A stretch of 64,000 nucleotides of DNA from contig VZTI01000930.1 of assembly GCA_013397865.1 (NCBI GenBank), forward strand, positions 705,922 through 769,921, written 5' to 3'. Source of the DNA: Struthidea cinerea (taxonomy: Eukaryota; Chordata; Aves; Passeriformes; Corcoracidae). A program made the position numbers and the translations under genes. This document shows, piece after piece, positions 21,801-35,134 of the stretch. The notes beneath the pieces were generated by a model, which was not told where the DNA came from, searched no databases, and saw only the letters and a list, made by a program, of their open reading frames with translations. How positions within the stretch are numbered: the stretch's first letter is position 1; every line of letters begins with the position of its first letter.

Positions 21801-24800
21801 CTTCTCTTTACCTATTCAAGATGCAGGTGCAGTGCTGTGACCCTGCTTATAACCATGATGTTGTCTAATTTATTCTATTTCTTTCTAAAAATGTGTACTA
21901 TTAAATTTTCTTTTTTTTTCTGCTACTATTTTCATAGCTCACAGTGAATACACTGTGAATAATCTCACAGTGAAGTTCTTAAACAATGAATGTCAATTTA
22001 AATCCGCTCTTGTGCGCAAATTTGTATTTTTTTTACCCTTTGAGAACTTCTTTATTTACTCACTATATTTATTTACAGTGAATTTCACTTGTCACTTTAT
22101 CACTCAGTATCACTGAGGTACTTTACAGTTGGCTTTCATTTCTCCGATTCTAAATAACTTACTATCAGCTGCAAAACTTCCTATATAAATGTTCCTGTTC
22201 TAATGCATTTGAAATAGAGCTGGTCTTATGTCTTTAACAAATTGCTTTGTAAGCTGTTTTTGAGTCTACATTATTGTGGTTTAATATTGTATTTTTGGGC
22301 TTTATGTTTCTGTTATTCTTGGATAATGGAGTAACAGGCCTGGCTTAATTTCTTACACACTGATTTGTTGGTGCCTCCTTGCAAGAAGATTTAGCCAAAA
22401 CCTGATTTTTAGAACAGACTAAATGACCCTCTAAGAGATGTAGTAAAAGCAGCTGAACAGAGCCATTTAATACATAATCATATGAACTAGAATAATTAAA
22501 TGGAACCTTTGTGCATTCTAGAGGATCTTAGTTTGTTACTGAAGTCCAAGACTAAAACCAACCATATAGTTCAAGATGCCAATACACTGCTTTGGAAGTG
22601 GCCTAGATGAAAGCATCAGTTCACTTACTTGGATTTTTTCCCCAATATCATGTTGCAATTTCAGCAACATCTCCTTCAGCTGGCACATCTTCCACATCAA
22701 GTCCTGGGATATTTTAACTAGATTGCTGTATCTGGTACTTGAACTTCACTTCAGCAAGGGTAAATCTTAAGGTTCATGTTAATCGCTCCCTTTCAAAATC
22801 CATTGGAATTGCTCACACATTCTTAAATGCTTGATTGACTGTGACAAATGAGCAAGAAGAACAAAAAGAACAAACTAGAAAAAAAGGCTCAAACTAGTAA
22901 TTTTCTGTAAAAGTTAGATTCTGACACACAACATTTCAAGACTCCATAGACATGGAAACATAGGGCAACTTTCTTAGAAACTTCCAGTACATTTTAATGT
23001 ATCCCTTTTAAATTAATATTAAAATGCATCCCTACTAAATAGAGAACCTTTGATTTACAAGATTTCCAAATGCAAGGCTTCTACAAATATAGCCCATATT
23101 AACAAAAGCAGTCAGGTACACATCACCTGATAATAGCTACACAAAACAGCTAAGAATAGAAGCATATATAATTAATAAGTACTTTAAAATGTGTGTTAAA
23201 TATTTTTCAAGGCAAGAGAAAATATTTTCTCTCATTTTCTTTGAAAGTGGATATTGCATATATGCTTACATTATCAGCAGTTACTATTTTAATATGTCTA
23301 CTCGGAATAAGAAAATTAACTGTGGATGTACATCTGAGGTAAATAACAGCTTATGTTGCCTTCCTATTACCAGTTTTTAATCTTACTGATGCAAAATTTT
23401 AAGTACAATGGCAAACAAAGGCAGTGCTTTAGTCCCCAGCTGCAGGGACTTTCACTGACCTCTTAACTATTCCTGTACTAAATTGCTACTTCATTTTTAA
23501 TGAGTGTTCTATAAACGGAGTAGCTGTTTGCATTCTGAATCTGCAAATGTTGCAAAAATTTCTAAAAATGGGTCAGTTTCAAAACCCTTAAACTTTCAGT
23601 CTATTATTACATAGTAGTATTTAAAGAGCATTCTCAAGAGCAGGTGTTTAATAGTAGACATGTATTTTAATGACAGAAATATTAAATAACAATATCAAAT
23701 AATGTTGACTTTTAAAAAAATCAGAATTCAGTAATATTAAACCCAAAATAAAACCAATTAAATAAATTAAAACCAATGTCTTCAATTGAACAACAAACAG
23801 CAAACACTGACATGCATGTCTACAGATGTAAATGTTATTAAGCTTGAAAGAAGACTTAACCATTAGGCACTGTTCAAGACTCAAGATACATAAGTTCTGT
23901 TCTACTAGTGAAACTACTGCTTCACTTTCATAAGAGATTTAATTTCAGTTAATTCTAGCAATTTTAGCACGGTTTGTAATAAAGAAGCCACATTGTATTT
24001 CTCACACCATCTAAGCTATATTGCTTGTACCTACAACGTGTACTGGAGATCACTACTGCAAAGCCATTTACATTCCAAAGTTTTCTAATTGGTGTTCTTG
24101 CTGCAGAACACCAAAACTGGAACACTTTAATATTTAACAAAAGTGGTATGTCATCAGGATGTGTTTGAAGGGCTGCTGTTAGGACACTAGTCTGAGCTCT
24201 AGGAGAACAGTCAAGCACTTGATTTGTCTGACTGAGAACTAATTTTCCATTATTACACCAGACCAAGAGCAACATTTGTGTTCTCTCCTCCTTACCCAGC
24301 TTTTCTATCCAGTATATTTTTTCGACTCTAATTTAATTAACAACTCCCTTGGGATTTCGGTTTTTGAGATTGGGAAGTTGATAATAAATTGCAGGCATAG
24401 CTGCAGAGGCATGAACATGTTTGTCTCCTTCTGTTGGTATCTATAGTTTTGAAGCGTCTTGAAGGTATCTGTACCCTCATTCCATCAACAGGACAAGGCA
24501 GACAGTGAGAGGCTAAAAATGTACATTTCAAACTGCACAGAGCAGTCTGAATTAGCATGGGATTTGTATCACCAGTGATACAAAGGCTAACAACTCTGCT
24601 AATCATACTGGCATTTAAATAAGAAAGGTTGCCTTAGCAAATTCCAAGTCTTCATCTGCGCTGCTTTGCTTTTATGTCTTCCTGTCATGTGGTCTCAAGG
24701 TAGATCTCAAAATGCATAATCCAAAATTATGGCAAAAATTTCCATAATTAATTAGGAACTATTCTCCTTTCTTTTCTACTTATACACATAAATCCCTCAA

Positions 24801-24894
24801 CCTTAAGAAATGCGAGTGGGGTAGAACAGTACAAATAAACATTTATAAGGGGGTAACTTCTATGTACATATCTACAATACATAGCATCACAATG
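21801..24894. other. AT-rich stretch without recognised features
   Basis: No gene or repeat family recognised. Open frames of 62-103 codons (for example 23964-24275 and 24337-24606 on the minus strand) show no domain features. Confidence 0.3.
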
Positions 24895-24897
24895 CCA

Positions 24898-25135
24898 CAG
24901 AGTCACAGAACACTGAGGTGAAAGGACCTCAAGAGGTCACTTAGTTTGCCACTCTGCCCCAAGGCAAAATCAACTCTACTGAAACCATTCTTGACAGATG
25001 TTTGTATAACCTAATCTTGTAAAATTTCCAGTGATGGAAAATCCATCGCTTCCTTAGGCAATCTAAAAAAGCATTGTTAAAAATTGCAGCTATTATTCGA
25101 GATAGCAAAAAGTCCTTACTGACACTGGTCTACAA
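24898..25135 (-). mobile_element. Ancient CR1/L3-type LINE 3' fragment
   Basis: The plus strand starts agtcacagaacactgaggtg and continues with 'aaaggacctcaagaggtcac', 'cttgacagatgtttgtataa' and 'gatggaaaatccatcgcttc'. These match, in order, the reverse-oriented 3' end of old CR1/L3 elements ('aatcatagaat...ggaagggaccttgagaggtcat', 'tgacaggtgtttgtctaacc', 'gatggagattccacaacctc'). High divergence marks an old insertion. Confidence 0.65.
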
Positions 25136-27735
25136 GATTAATTCTTTCCAGTTTTAATCCACAATATGGCCCTTTTGAATTCATGCAGATAATGACTATG
25201 CACATATATCTCCATGACTAGGCAAACAAAATGTATGTTGGTTTTTGATTTTATAAAAAGAGAAATTCTGCATAACTGACCACAAGTGTTCTTAAATTAG
25301 TAAATTACAGAGAACTTCACATCTAATCAAGGTACAAATGCCTTGAATTCTCCAATACAGTGTGGTGTGGTCTAAATAAATTTATCTTACTTTCTTATTG
25401 TTTTGAAACAGAAGGACAGACAGTTTTATGTACATATATATAAATATACACACACATCTCCTGTGGGTAGACTGTGGTTTAATACAAGTTTCTAATGCAA
25501 AGTGTTCCCAAGTGTCGAGGTCTGTTGAAGCCAAAGGTTCTAATGATAAAGAAATTAGCACCTTCACAAATGAGGACTCTATGGTTTAGCCAAGCCAGAT
25601 GGCTCTTTTCACCTGTCTGCATCCTGACTTGCACTGAAGGGTCAATATTACAGTTTATTCGCAAGCAGGAGTTGAGAATCCCTGTTGGTTGTAAGAAGGA
25701 TGAAGAATTAATTCTCTCCTAACAACATAAAACCCAGCAGGATTTTGCTTGCAAACGCAACAACTCTTTCCAGAATTTAATACACATTAAGTAAGGCTTC
25801 TTACTTTTTTCTCCCCAACTTTGTATTTTATTTCTCCTTTATGAGAACAACTTTACAAGACAAATTAAAATTTTCATGGTGGTAGAGAGAAAAAGATCTT
25901 GCAGTTATGGGAAAAGGACTGCTTTAAGGCTTTAGTCCTGATATCTGGAAGAAAAAGCGTAACAAAAATAGATCAAACACTATTTTGAAAAGTGGAAAAA
26001 TGGACAACCTCTTTTTTGATTTTATATCCCCTAGAAGAAAAGTTTTGAACTTACAGAGTTAAATATTGACAACATTCTACCAATAAGTGTGTGGGGACCT
26101 TTTCAAACAGCTGGAACATTATAGATTTTTGCAAGTTCACAAGCCCTGTGCTCACATTTCCAGCAAAAGCTGCTGTCTAATACAAAGCTTAATGCCCCAG
26201 GGACATTGAAGTGAACATATTTTTCTGCTGGTTTAAGCACACCAGCAGTCATTTGTAGAGTTTACATGGCTTTCTTGTCAATACCTGCTGGTCACAGTTG
26301 GTGAAGAAGAAGTTTCACTTACGATCTGCTTGCTAATTAAGCATGGCAGCAGCCATTCAGAGTGAAATTTTCAACAACCTGACACACAAAAGGAAAGAAT
26401 CAGCTATATTCTCGGAAGACTTTGATCTTTAAATCATTTGGATTCTGTAGTTACTGGAACTGAAAGATAACAGAAATTACTTTGTCAGATTAACATGCAA
26501 CTTTTCTGATAAACTATAACATACTGTATGCAAGATGAATGCTCTAACCCTGATGCTCTACAACATAATTCTTTAATAGAAGGAAAGTTAAAAGGATTTG
26601 AAGCTACCCCAAGGCTAAAAAGGCCAAAAATCTGTACTGTCTTCTGCTTCTCCTTGTTTTCTTCAGTGGTTCATAGTCTATCCTTTCCTATTGACATCTT
26701 TCATCATCCAGCTGTACTTTATTTCTGTTGTCCATTGCTTTACTTCCAGAAGCATTGTGAAGTTGCTGCTCTTCTGCACAAAAAGCATCCTAGAAAGTAT
26801 CAGCAAAGCCACTTCATAGCTCTGTTTCAAATTATTTGCTTCCTTGGCCTTCAAAAGCCAGTTGCATCTTTGCTGAATGATTATCATCTAACATCTTATT
26901 GATGCCTTACATTACTCCTCCTCCTTGGTTTGTATCCATGTATTGTCTCTTAGTTCATGCTTGTATTACAAACTCGTTGGCAGAACTCTTTGGCATTTGT
27001 ACAGCCCCACCCAGTGGTCCCAGGCTTGAATTCCAAGACACATTGCAATACAGTAAATAAAATAACCCCTAAAATATTAGTTTCCTTGAAATCTCACTAT
27101 TTTGCTATGCCCCTTGTGTGCAGAGAGGACAAATCTGGAGCGGCTGGTAACCAAATCTTGTAATGAAATAGAACACACCGGTAAAAGTGAACCTTTTCTG
27201 AGAGAAAACTTAAGATTGCAAAGGCATTGGTGTAACTACCAGAGGTGACTGAAAAGCCTCCTCCCACAGAGCAAAAACTCACTCCACAAGGAGCACTATC
27301 ACATCCAAGCATATGTCTGATCCTTTACAAGCCATGCTCAAATTCTTTAAATAAAACACAATAAATGTTTGTTTATATCTGGTTTGCAATTGCAACTTTT
27401 CAGTCCTTGTCCACCTATGCTTTATATTCATCTTCTCTAAAAATGGACATTTGACGTAATTCAAAAAAAAAAAAGTGCCTTTTGCAATTTCGGACAAGAA
27501 ATATAGCAACAAAATTTCATTTTTAAAATATCCTGAGGACAAGAATGCAATAGAAGGTGTTTCTATGCTGCTTGTAAAGGCAACAGGCACAGAAAAAGTT
27601 TAGAAAGTCTAGTACTTTAAATATCTGGAAGGTGGAGGTCTTTCCCTGTAATAGAGATTAGGCCTGAAAAAGTAAGCTGTTATTTGGTACTGAATTGCCT
27701 TTTCTGCCTTAGTAAGGTAGTAAAGGATTCACAGC
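25136..27735. other. AT-rich stretch without recognised genes
   Basis: Includes a 124-codon frame at 26528-26902 and several overlapping frames at 26957-27590 without domain features. A short AT/CA-rich run lies at about 25430-25456. No repeat family is identified. Confidence 0.3.
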
Positions 27736-27739
27736 TGCT

Positions 27740-27965
27740 TTTGGCAGCAGTGGGTCGTGTTCCAAAAGGAGTGTTGCTGGTGAGGAACCAGCGCAGGCAG
27801 AGAAGAAGAGGAGGCAGTTTTCGGGCGGTGGCCCCGTCGCTGCCAGCAGGGATGTCCTGCGGTGGGGCAGGCGCAGCAGCTCTCCTGCCCGGGCACTCCG
27901 CAGCGCCATTCACGTCTGCTCCGCCCAGCGCAAGTTCTGTGATAGACTTCTGCGGGGATAAACAC
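27740..27965. promoter_or_regulatory. Small CpG-rich cluster inside AT-rich intron
   Basis: About 15 CpG dinucleotides fall in roughly 220 bases, whereas the surroundings have almost none. GGGCGG Sp1-type boxes are present on both strands (near 27826 and 27930). Several overlapping open frames are a by-product of the GC content and none is a recognised protein. It could be an alternative promoter or enhancer of the sulfotransferase gene, or a CpG-rich LTR/retrocopy piece. No LTR-like ends or flanking duplication were found. Confidence 0.4.
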
Positions 27966-30176
27966 CTGATAGTGTTAGTGCAAATCCGCTTTTGAAGAAA
28001 ATACTTTGAAAACTGCACAGACTTTATTTTGAAGGCCTTTTTTAAAATTTGAGACAAATTAAAGATCCCCTGGATAGATAGTAGAACAAAAAGGCTTCAG
28101 GAAAAAAAAAATATATATATAAGATTTAGTTTTAAAGACTGGTATTCTTTCCCTGACCTTTGGCCATTTTTCTTTTATTTTCTTAACGGCGAATGAGGTT
28201 GAGCTATTAAATTCTCTGGAGATAATACACAATAGAACTAAATAAAGAATCAAAATGGAGGCACAGTGAAAAATACATTAGAAAAACAAACTACCAAAAT
28301 TTTTAATTAAAGTAGTCCTAAGAGTTAGAAAGCCTTTAAATTTCAATTTCATGATGTTGTACTGAAAAGTCATCCCCTGGTCCTGATAATTTTCCTGTTT
28401 TTCTTGTCCTGTTTTTTTTTGTGTTGTGGTTTGTATTTTACCACTTCATTGGTATCTATTCTTTGAAATGCAGCTCTTGACTGAGATTTTGGCTGCACCT
28501 ATAAGGAAATACTTTCTGCTGTGGAATACTTGCAAAATGCTGCCAATAATCACTAATAATCAGAAAATATCACAGCAGGCAGTGCTGTCAGTGCATGAGT
28601 AGCCTCAGACATGAAATTCTGCATCGGAGAACAAAGAATAAAAAGTCTTTGAGCTTCTTTCAACATCAACTGCTACTTATTAAATATCAGGATGTTACTA
28701 AGCATGCTTGTAAGAAATACTTCAATGGAATAAAGGTCACAAGAAAGCCACCAGTACCATTTTTTTTCCAGTTGGAGACTTTTGCGCAAATGTTACTCCT
28801 GTGCAAAAATCCAATACTGTTTATGATGATGCAAGAATGACACAGTATTGTCTGTGAAGCTAGTTTTGCCCCGAGTAAGAACTTTTTGGCATCAAACTAG
28901 ATTAAAAAGAACAGATGGTTGCAGAAACATAATTAAGAAAAAGAAAAGGAAGAAGAAACAGATATCAAACCTTCTCTTTCCCTAAGTTTTCCCTGAAAGA
29001 AGTAGAAAGGACGTTTTAGAAAGTTTAGATCATCTAATCCATGTAAGATTCAATTCAAAAATTAATATATCAAACACCTGAGTCATAAAGAAGAGCCAGA
29101 TGTTCAACATGAACTGACTTGGGCACTGCTAAATGGTCACTATAGGCATTCTCAGGAGCTGAATGTAATTAAACAGAAAAAGCCTTTACAGGTAGTTATA
29201 AATTATCATATTCTTATTCATTAGCACAGAATTAATCAAACACAGGTTGGCTTTAGGCCTTAACTTGTTCTGTATCTGCCCTGAAGACTTGGTATTCCTT
29301 GTATTTGATTAAATATGGAACTTTTCCAGGCCATTAAGAAAACCCACACAAATCCCCACAAAAAACCTCCAAACGAAACAAAATCCAGAAACAACTGCTA
29401 CATAAAAGACAAGAAATATTAATAATGATCAAAAAAGCAAATTTATTTTTAAAAAATACAAAATACCTCAATTTTAGTAATTCAAGAGTTGTTTTTGTAT
29501 AGCTCTCAGACAGCATTGCTTCTGGGGAGAGCTTGGGATTACACTTCCCATCTACATCTGGGCTTGTTGAAAACTGACATCCTCTGCAAGTGTAAGATAC
29601 AGTTTATAAATAAAACAGCCCTCTAAGAGTTAGAGCTACAATCACAGCAACATAGGCAGATACACATGAAGTTGCCATGTATTCTCACAACAAACTGCAA
29701 AGTGCACCAGCATCATCTTCAGTGCATCTTACACACCAATCTCTGTGTGTGCACAGTCTTTCCTGCAGTTTAATATTGAGTTGTTTCATATGCACACTCT
29801 GATCATGAAGGTTATGCTTAGTATTCTGCAGTAAAACAACATTTTAATTAAGTTATAAGAATATCAATTTCATTCCAGTCTTTGATGCTCTTAGAAACAA
29901 TTATAAAGCAGCAAGAATTTCGGAAAACAACTGTTAGTATTATTTAAATTTAATCAGAGATCAAAGTTATGAGAATAGGTAAAAGCACCAAAAGTTTCTC
30001 AGAACAGCTGCAAAACCTTTACACCTGCCTCATTAAAAGTACAATACTCTACAACTGTAACAATGTGCAATATGGATAACTTCAGTAAAAATAGCTACAG
30101 CATATAATCTATTCTGTGGCACATCTTCAGGGGTTCAAAACAACAAACAAGAGGTACAGGTGTGAGTGAAGATGCT
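27966..30176. other. AT-rich stretch without recognised features
   Basis: No gene or repeat family recognised. A short A-run plus (AT) repeat lies at about 28102-28121, and an A/C-rich patch at 29338-29395. Confidence 0.3.
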
Positions 30177-30238
30177 AATAATTAAAAATATTGACTCTTG
30201 TTGCTTTATAATAACAAGAGTCAATATTTTAAATTATT
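30177..30238. repeat. Near-perfect 62-nt hairpin (26-bp arms, 10-nt loop)
   Basis: The left arm (30177-30202) and right arm (30213-30238) are reverse complements over 26 bases with one mismatch; the core is AAAATATTGACTCTTGTT and the loop is gctttataat. Outside these limits the pairing stops. Such a short stem with a tiny loop is typical of a replication template-switch event, a palindromic transposon remnant or, less likely because of its AT-richness and short stem, a microRNA precursor. The near-perfect pairing suggests recent origin or selection. Confidence 0.9.
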
Positions 30239-32479
30239 GTTGGTTTATAAATTTGTTATAATCTATAATAACTACCTTTAAAGTCCCCTTGTGCCACAGT
30301 AGTATCTGTACAGGTCACCACAGACAGGAGGAAACTAAGAAGGAGAAAATGTGTAGATTGGGATTGAAGAACATGCAATTAAAGCAGTTGTAACCTTTTT
30401 GCTAGGCCTGCACTGAGCCATTGCAAAATACTTCAGTCTGTAGTGAAACCAATGTATTCATCAAGTTCTGCCAACTACATTTTAATTTGAAAGTTCGTAT
30501 GTGAAGGTGTATGTATAAATAAAATAAAAGCTTACTCTGTAGCGTCTAAAGGATAACCTTGTTCATTGAAACAATAAGCACTGATCTTCACTACCACTAA
30601 ATCTCTTTAGCAGCAAGGTTTTTATTCAAAATTAGCTACCTGCCTGAAGTTATAAGTTGTTGCCTTTCTGTAAGTACTATGTTTCAAAACAGATCACTTA
30701 GTGAAGCAGCTCAGAAAACAGATGTGCTTGTGACACCTTTAATGTAGGCAATTTTTCTGAAGAATAAAGAACAAACCCCAAAATTTCAGAATATTTTAAA
30801 ATTTCTATTTATCAGAGAAGGAAAAAGAGCCTAAGCACATTACACTTGGGCTGTTAAAAAGGTTCATTATAGGAAGCTCCTATATTTATTTACTTGTAGA
30901 ACTGGCAGGGATCACTGTCTGTCACAATTACAGCCACAACACTTCACTCCTGACAAGACTTTACCGTGTCTCTGCTAGCCCACAGCATGTCTGTGGGACT
31001 CATGGTTATCAATCTGATAAATCTCAATGTGTTGTGTCAGGTTTAAGCACCACCAGCTGCTCAAGCACATAAACATCAGCAACTACCCGGCGCTCTGTAG
31101 TACTTTATATACGTGCCCTACACTCTCCTGCCTGATTTTCATTTTAAAAAATCCATTTTCAGTTCCGTTGTTCTGGTACCAATAATCAAATGGCAAAAGG
31201 GGTTGCCTGACACTGTGTCCAGTGTCCCAAAAAGATAATCTGAGGAAAAGAGGGCAGAACTAAAACCAACACAAGATATTAAAAAATATTTTTATAATCT
31301 ATTTGAAACAAAAGGCAATATAGCAAAATTTTACACAGTGTTAATAAGAAGGAAGATATCTCTGTACTGTGAGTTCGTATGTGTATTTTTCTTCAGCTTT
31401 CCTGAAACTGAATCCTAAAATTTTAAAAAACCAACAAATGATGACTCCAGGAGAGATTTTAAATATGATTTTTTAAAGTGATAGATGAGATAGAGTTAAA
31501 ACATTCTTTAGACCTAGTTGCAGGTATAATAATAATTAAGCCAGATGATAACACAGGGAAAACTGAAATAATGTTTTTTTTCTACTCATTGATTTTTTTC
31601 TTTGCTGTTTTTTTGTTGCTGTTGTTTCTAAAAATAATTTTACAAAACAAAATTGAAAGAAAGATGTGAACAATGATTCTACAGCAGTGACTTTAGGGTG
31701 GAGACAGTATATTTTTCTTCTCTCTTTGAAAAAGCAATTACAAAAATCACATATCAACAAAAACATTTTAGAAATGCAGAAATTCAAATCTGGGTTAAAG
31801 ATATTTCCTCTAGAAATCTACCTCTACTTATATCTATCTCTAAAACATCATTTGCCTTTGCAGTTAATATTCTGGTAAATGCATCAAAACCAAGAAGCCT
31901 CAGCAAAACTTAATTTCAATTTACATTTAATGCCCAGGAGAGCAAAGCTTTAAAACTTAGTAAGTGAAATGATCAGGAAGGGATTTCCTAGCACAGCTTA
32001 TCAATACAGAAAAAAACTTACCTAACATAGTACCACAGATCAATAATAAGAGAACAAAAATGAAAATTCACTTTCAACCAGAAGAATGCTTTTAAAATCT
32101 GAAGGCAATCTTCTATTCAAGAGAATGTTTAACACTTTCATGGTTGAAAGAGAAAACTTTATAGTACAAGAAATGCTTCTGAGCAGGACTTGTTCTTATT
32201 CAAAGATTATTTATACTTTTTTTTTAAAAAAAACCCCACCTTTATCAGATCACTCCACTACAGATACAGATTCTGATGCCACTTTAAATGTCTAAATCCC
32301 AAAAGGTAGACCCTTCTAACCAGGAGTTTCATAGCTAAAATATGATCTAGGCTATTGAAATAGGTAATGCCTCATTTTCAGAACTTTCAGTAACACTGAA
32401 GAATATTGTTATAGAGAAAATTTATCTAACCAGTTGTGAAGACAATGCGAAGTTCATCCAGATATCACTGAGTGCTAGA
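30239..32479. other. AT-rich stretch without recognised features
   Basis: No gene or repeat family recognised. Overlapping frames at 31478-31913 on both strands are AT-driven and lack domain features. Confidence 0.3.
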
Positions 32480-32868
32480 CATACACATACAGGCTGAGAA
32501 AACAGGCTGAGAATTGAGGCTGCTCATCTGGAGTAGAGGAGACTTTGGGCAGACATTATAGCACCTTCCTGTACCTAAAGGGGCCTGCAAGAGGGCTGGA
32601 GAGGGACTTTTGACAAGGGCTTGCAGTGATAGGACAAGGGGGAATAGCTTTAAACTGACAGAGGGTAGATTTATATTGGACATTTGGAAGAAAGACTTCA
32701 CTATGATGGGGGTGAGGCACTGGAAGAGGTTGCCCAGAGAAGCTGTGGATGCCCCAACCCCGGCAGTGTTCAAGGCTGGATGGTGTTTTGAGGAGCGTGG
32801 TCTAGTGGAAGGTGTCCCTGCCCATGGCAGGGAGTAAAGCTCCTTTCAACCCAACCCACTCTATTACT
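32480..32868 (+). mobile_element. CR1 LINE, 3'-terminal fragment
   Basis: This is the best-preserved CR1 copy in the window. Recognisable CR1 3' landmarks occur in order: 'tacctaaaggggcctgcaag', 'cagtgataggacaaggggga', 'gtgaggcactggaagaggtt', 'gcccagagaagctgtggatg', 'ccctgcccatggcaggga' and a terminal 'ccaacccactctatt'. It is 5'-truncated, as most CR1 insertions are, and carries no reverse-transcriptase domain. Confidence 0.9.
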
Positions 32869-34814
32869 ACTGCTTTGGCAGGGGAAGCATATAGGACAAG
32901 CATACCGAATTCTTAGGGTTTTGTTACCCAAGCAGAAAACCAGAACAGAGGTATAATTCTTAATGATGCTATTGGATTAACTGCCACTTTGGTAGCCAAG
33001 TAATCAAGGATTAGAGGTTTAGCTTTTGAAAGAAAATTTCTGTTTCTAGTTTTCACTATTCTCAAAATAATGTCCTCATAAAACCCTGCCATCCAAACTA
33101 CTGGAGACATATCTTCTAATGTAAAAATAGAAGCCTGAAAATCTTTGCTTGAAAACTTCCATGACAGACATGAAATGATAGGGAAATCTCAGTGTGTGGT
33201 TTTCTCTCTACTGCTGGTGCATTTATATTGAATTACTGAGTTTCCCTAGGACTACATCACAGGTGGGGAAGTGATCTCCAAGCAGAGGAAAGCTGGTCTC
33301 AAGGAGTATTTCTTAAACAGAGCTTTGCCTTAGGACAAAATTGCTAGTGGCATGCAACATATTTCCTATATGTTTTAATTAGCCAGACAAAAATATGGAA
33401 CAGCTGCAGAAAAAAAATTTAAAATATTCGTGTAGATTCTCTTTTTAGGCTTCTTAGATGACAATAGCTAAGAACACCTCATTGGGTGGCACAGGGATCA
33501 ATTTTCAATGAAATAATTTTCAGTCTTACGCTCAGATGTTCTATCTACTAGTACAAGAGGCAGGAATAGCTGATCTGTGAGATACAAAAAAGATCATATT
33601 AAAAATAGCCACTCAAACACCAAAACTAGGAGCACAGTCTACTGAAAACTATTTTCCTATCCAAGTTATATGAGGGAGGAGTCAGGCAAAGATGGAGGTA
33701 GAATGAACATTCCCTTTCCCCTAAAGACATAAATTAATTAAAAAGTTTTTCTTTAAGAAGGCATGAAATGAGGATCTTTTGTGAAATCAATGCAGATTGT
33801 GTTCCTGTCTTAGACAGCTACATTAGCCTCCGAATCCACCACTGACTTTGGAGATTCTAGAATCCTAATTTTAGCTTTATTAGGTGCCAAAATTATAGAG
33901 CATGAAGAGGGATGTTTGCGAAATCACATGATGGAAACAGCTTTGTCTGACTAGCTAGCTTCAACATTCTGAATTATGGATCAGCATTACCTAAATATGG
34001 ACCTTGGCATGATCAGCTCCAAACGATCCTGGAGACTTACATGAGATTGTTGCACGAGACACAACTCCCCTTGTGTAATAAGCAAGGAATGCTGATATTT
34101 CAGTATACATACTTATCTGCAAATAAAGGTCTTAAACACCATCTCAGAACTGTTTGGCAATCCCTCAATATACACTATTTTTCAATTTAGCTAATAATCT
34201 GTAATTCTGAATATTACGTTTTGAACCATAAATCTTAAAATGCTTCTTCAAATTTTCAAGTTTGTCCTCTGGAAAATTTAGTTCAGACTTATATTACACA
34301 GTTATCGTAAAAAACAAACAAACAAAATGCTTGTTCTGGTTTGTGCACCTAGCAGAATAAATTTCTACTAACCTTACTTGCTTTATAAAATCTGAGATAA
34401 TAAAAACCAAAGTAATTTTCTTTGTTATACAATGAGTCAGAGTACTCTGCCTTTTTTTTCTGTTGGAACAATAGGAACTGATTGGAGATATAACCCACAA
34501 CTTTTACTAAAATGCTTAACATTACAGAAGCAAATATACCCAGTGGTTTCACAGATGGAAAAAAGAACATCAAGATATTTTATTCTCATTTCAGCAGATA
34601 CGTGCTTCTGAATAAAAGGCAATTAAGAACACATCATTAAAAACAATTATTTCTTACAAAAGTATTTTAGCTATCGTTCAGTTGGCTCCCTTTAACTTTC
34701 ATCTCATCTTTTCATCACCATGTAAAACTTACTTATCTACATGAGATTTTTCTTCTTTCCAGATAATAATAAATAAACCAAACCCAAATCCAAACACTTC
34801 CACTCCAAACCTCC
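32869..34814. other. AT-rich stretch without recognised features
   Basis: No gene or repeat family recognised. Overlapping minus-strand frames at 34294-34622 show no domain. Confidence 0.3.
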
Positions 34815-34990
34815 CTTACAGTAAAACACTTTTTCTTATGTTCATATGGAATTCATGTGCTTCAGTTTTTGCCCGTTATCTCTTATTCTGCCGCTGGGCA
34901 CCACTGAGAAGAGTAGGACTTCAACTTTGCACTCTCCAATTAGATATTTATAAACACTGATAAGGTCTTTCTGAGCCTTCTCCTTAAGCA
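34815..34990 (-). mobile_element. CR1 LINE fragment, reverse orientation
   Basis: The plus strand reads 'ttcatatggaattcatgtgc', 'ttcagtttttgcccgttatc', 'ctgggcaccactgagaagag' and 'tagatatttataaacactga', then 'gagccttctcc'. These are the reverse-complement landmarks of the CR1 3' region in the expected order. Confidence 0.8.
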
Positions 34991-35134
34991 CCCACATCTT
35001 TGACAGGGAAGATTAGACACACAGGACAAATTGCCTCCAATAACTTTTTGATAGCAGAACAACAAAAAAGGAATTTAATCTTCTAAGTGAGGCAGAGTAC
35101 TTTAACATCTATAAAACTACTATTGACAGCAAAG

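Noticed and set aside
27680..28057. 103- and 125-codon frames around the CpG cluster
   Set aside because: Overlapping frames on both strands caused by GC-rich DNA, no recognised protein.
30177..30238. microRNA precursor
   Set aside because: The stem is AT-rich with only about 26 bp and no known miRNA seed is recognised, so it is reported as a hairpin only.
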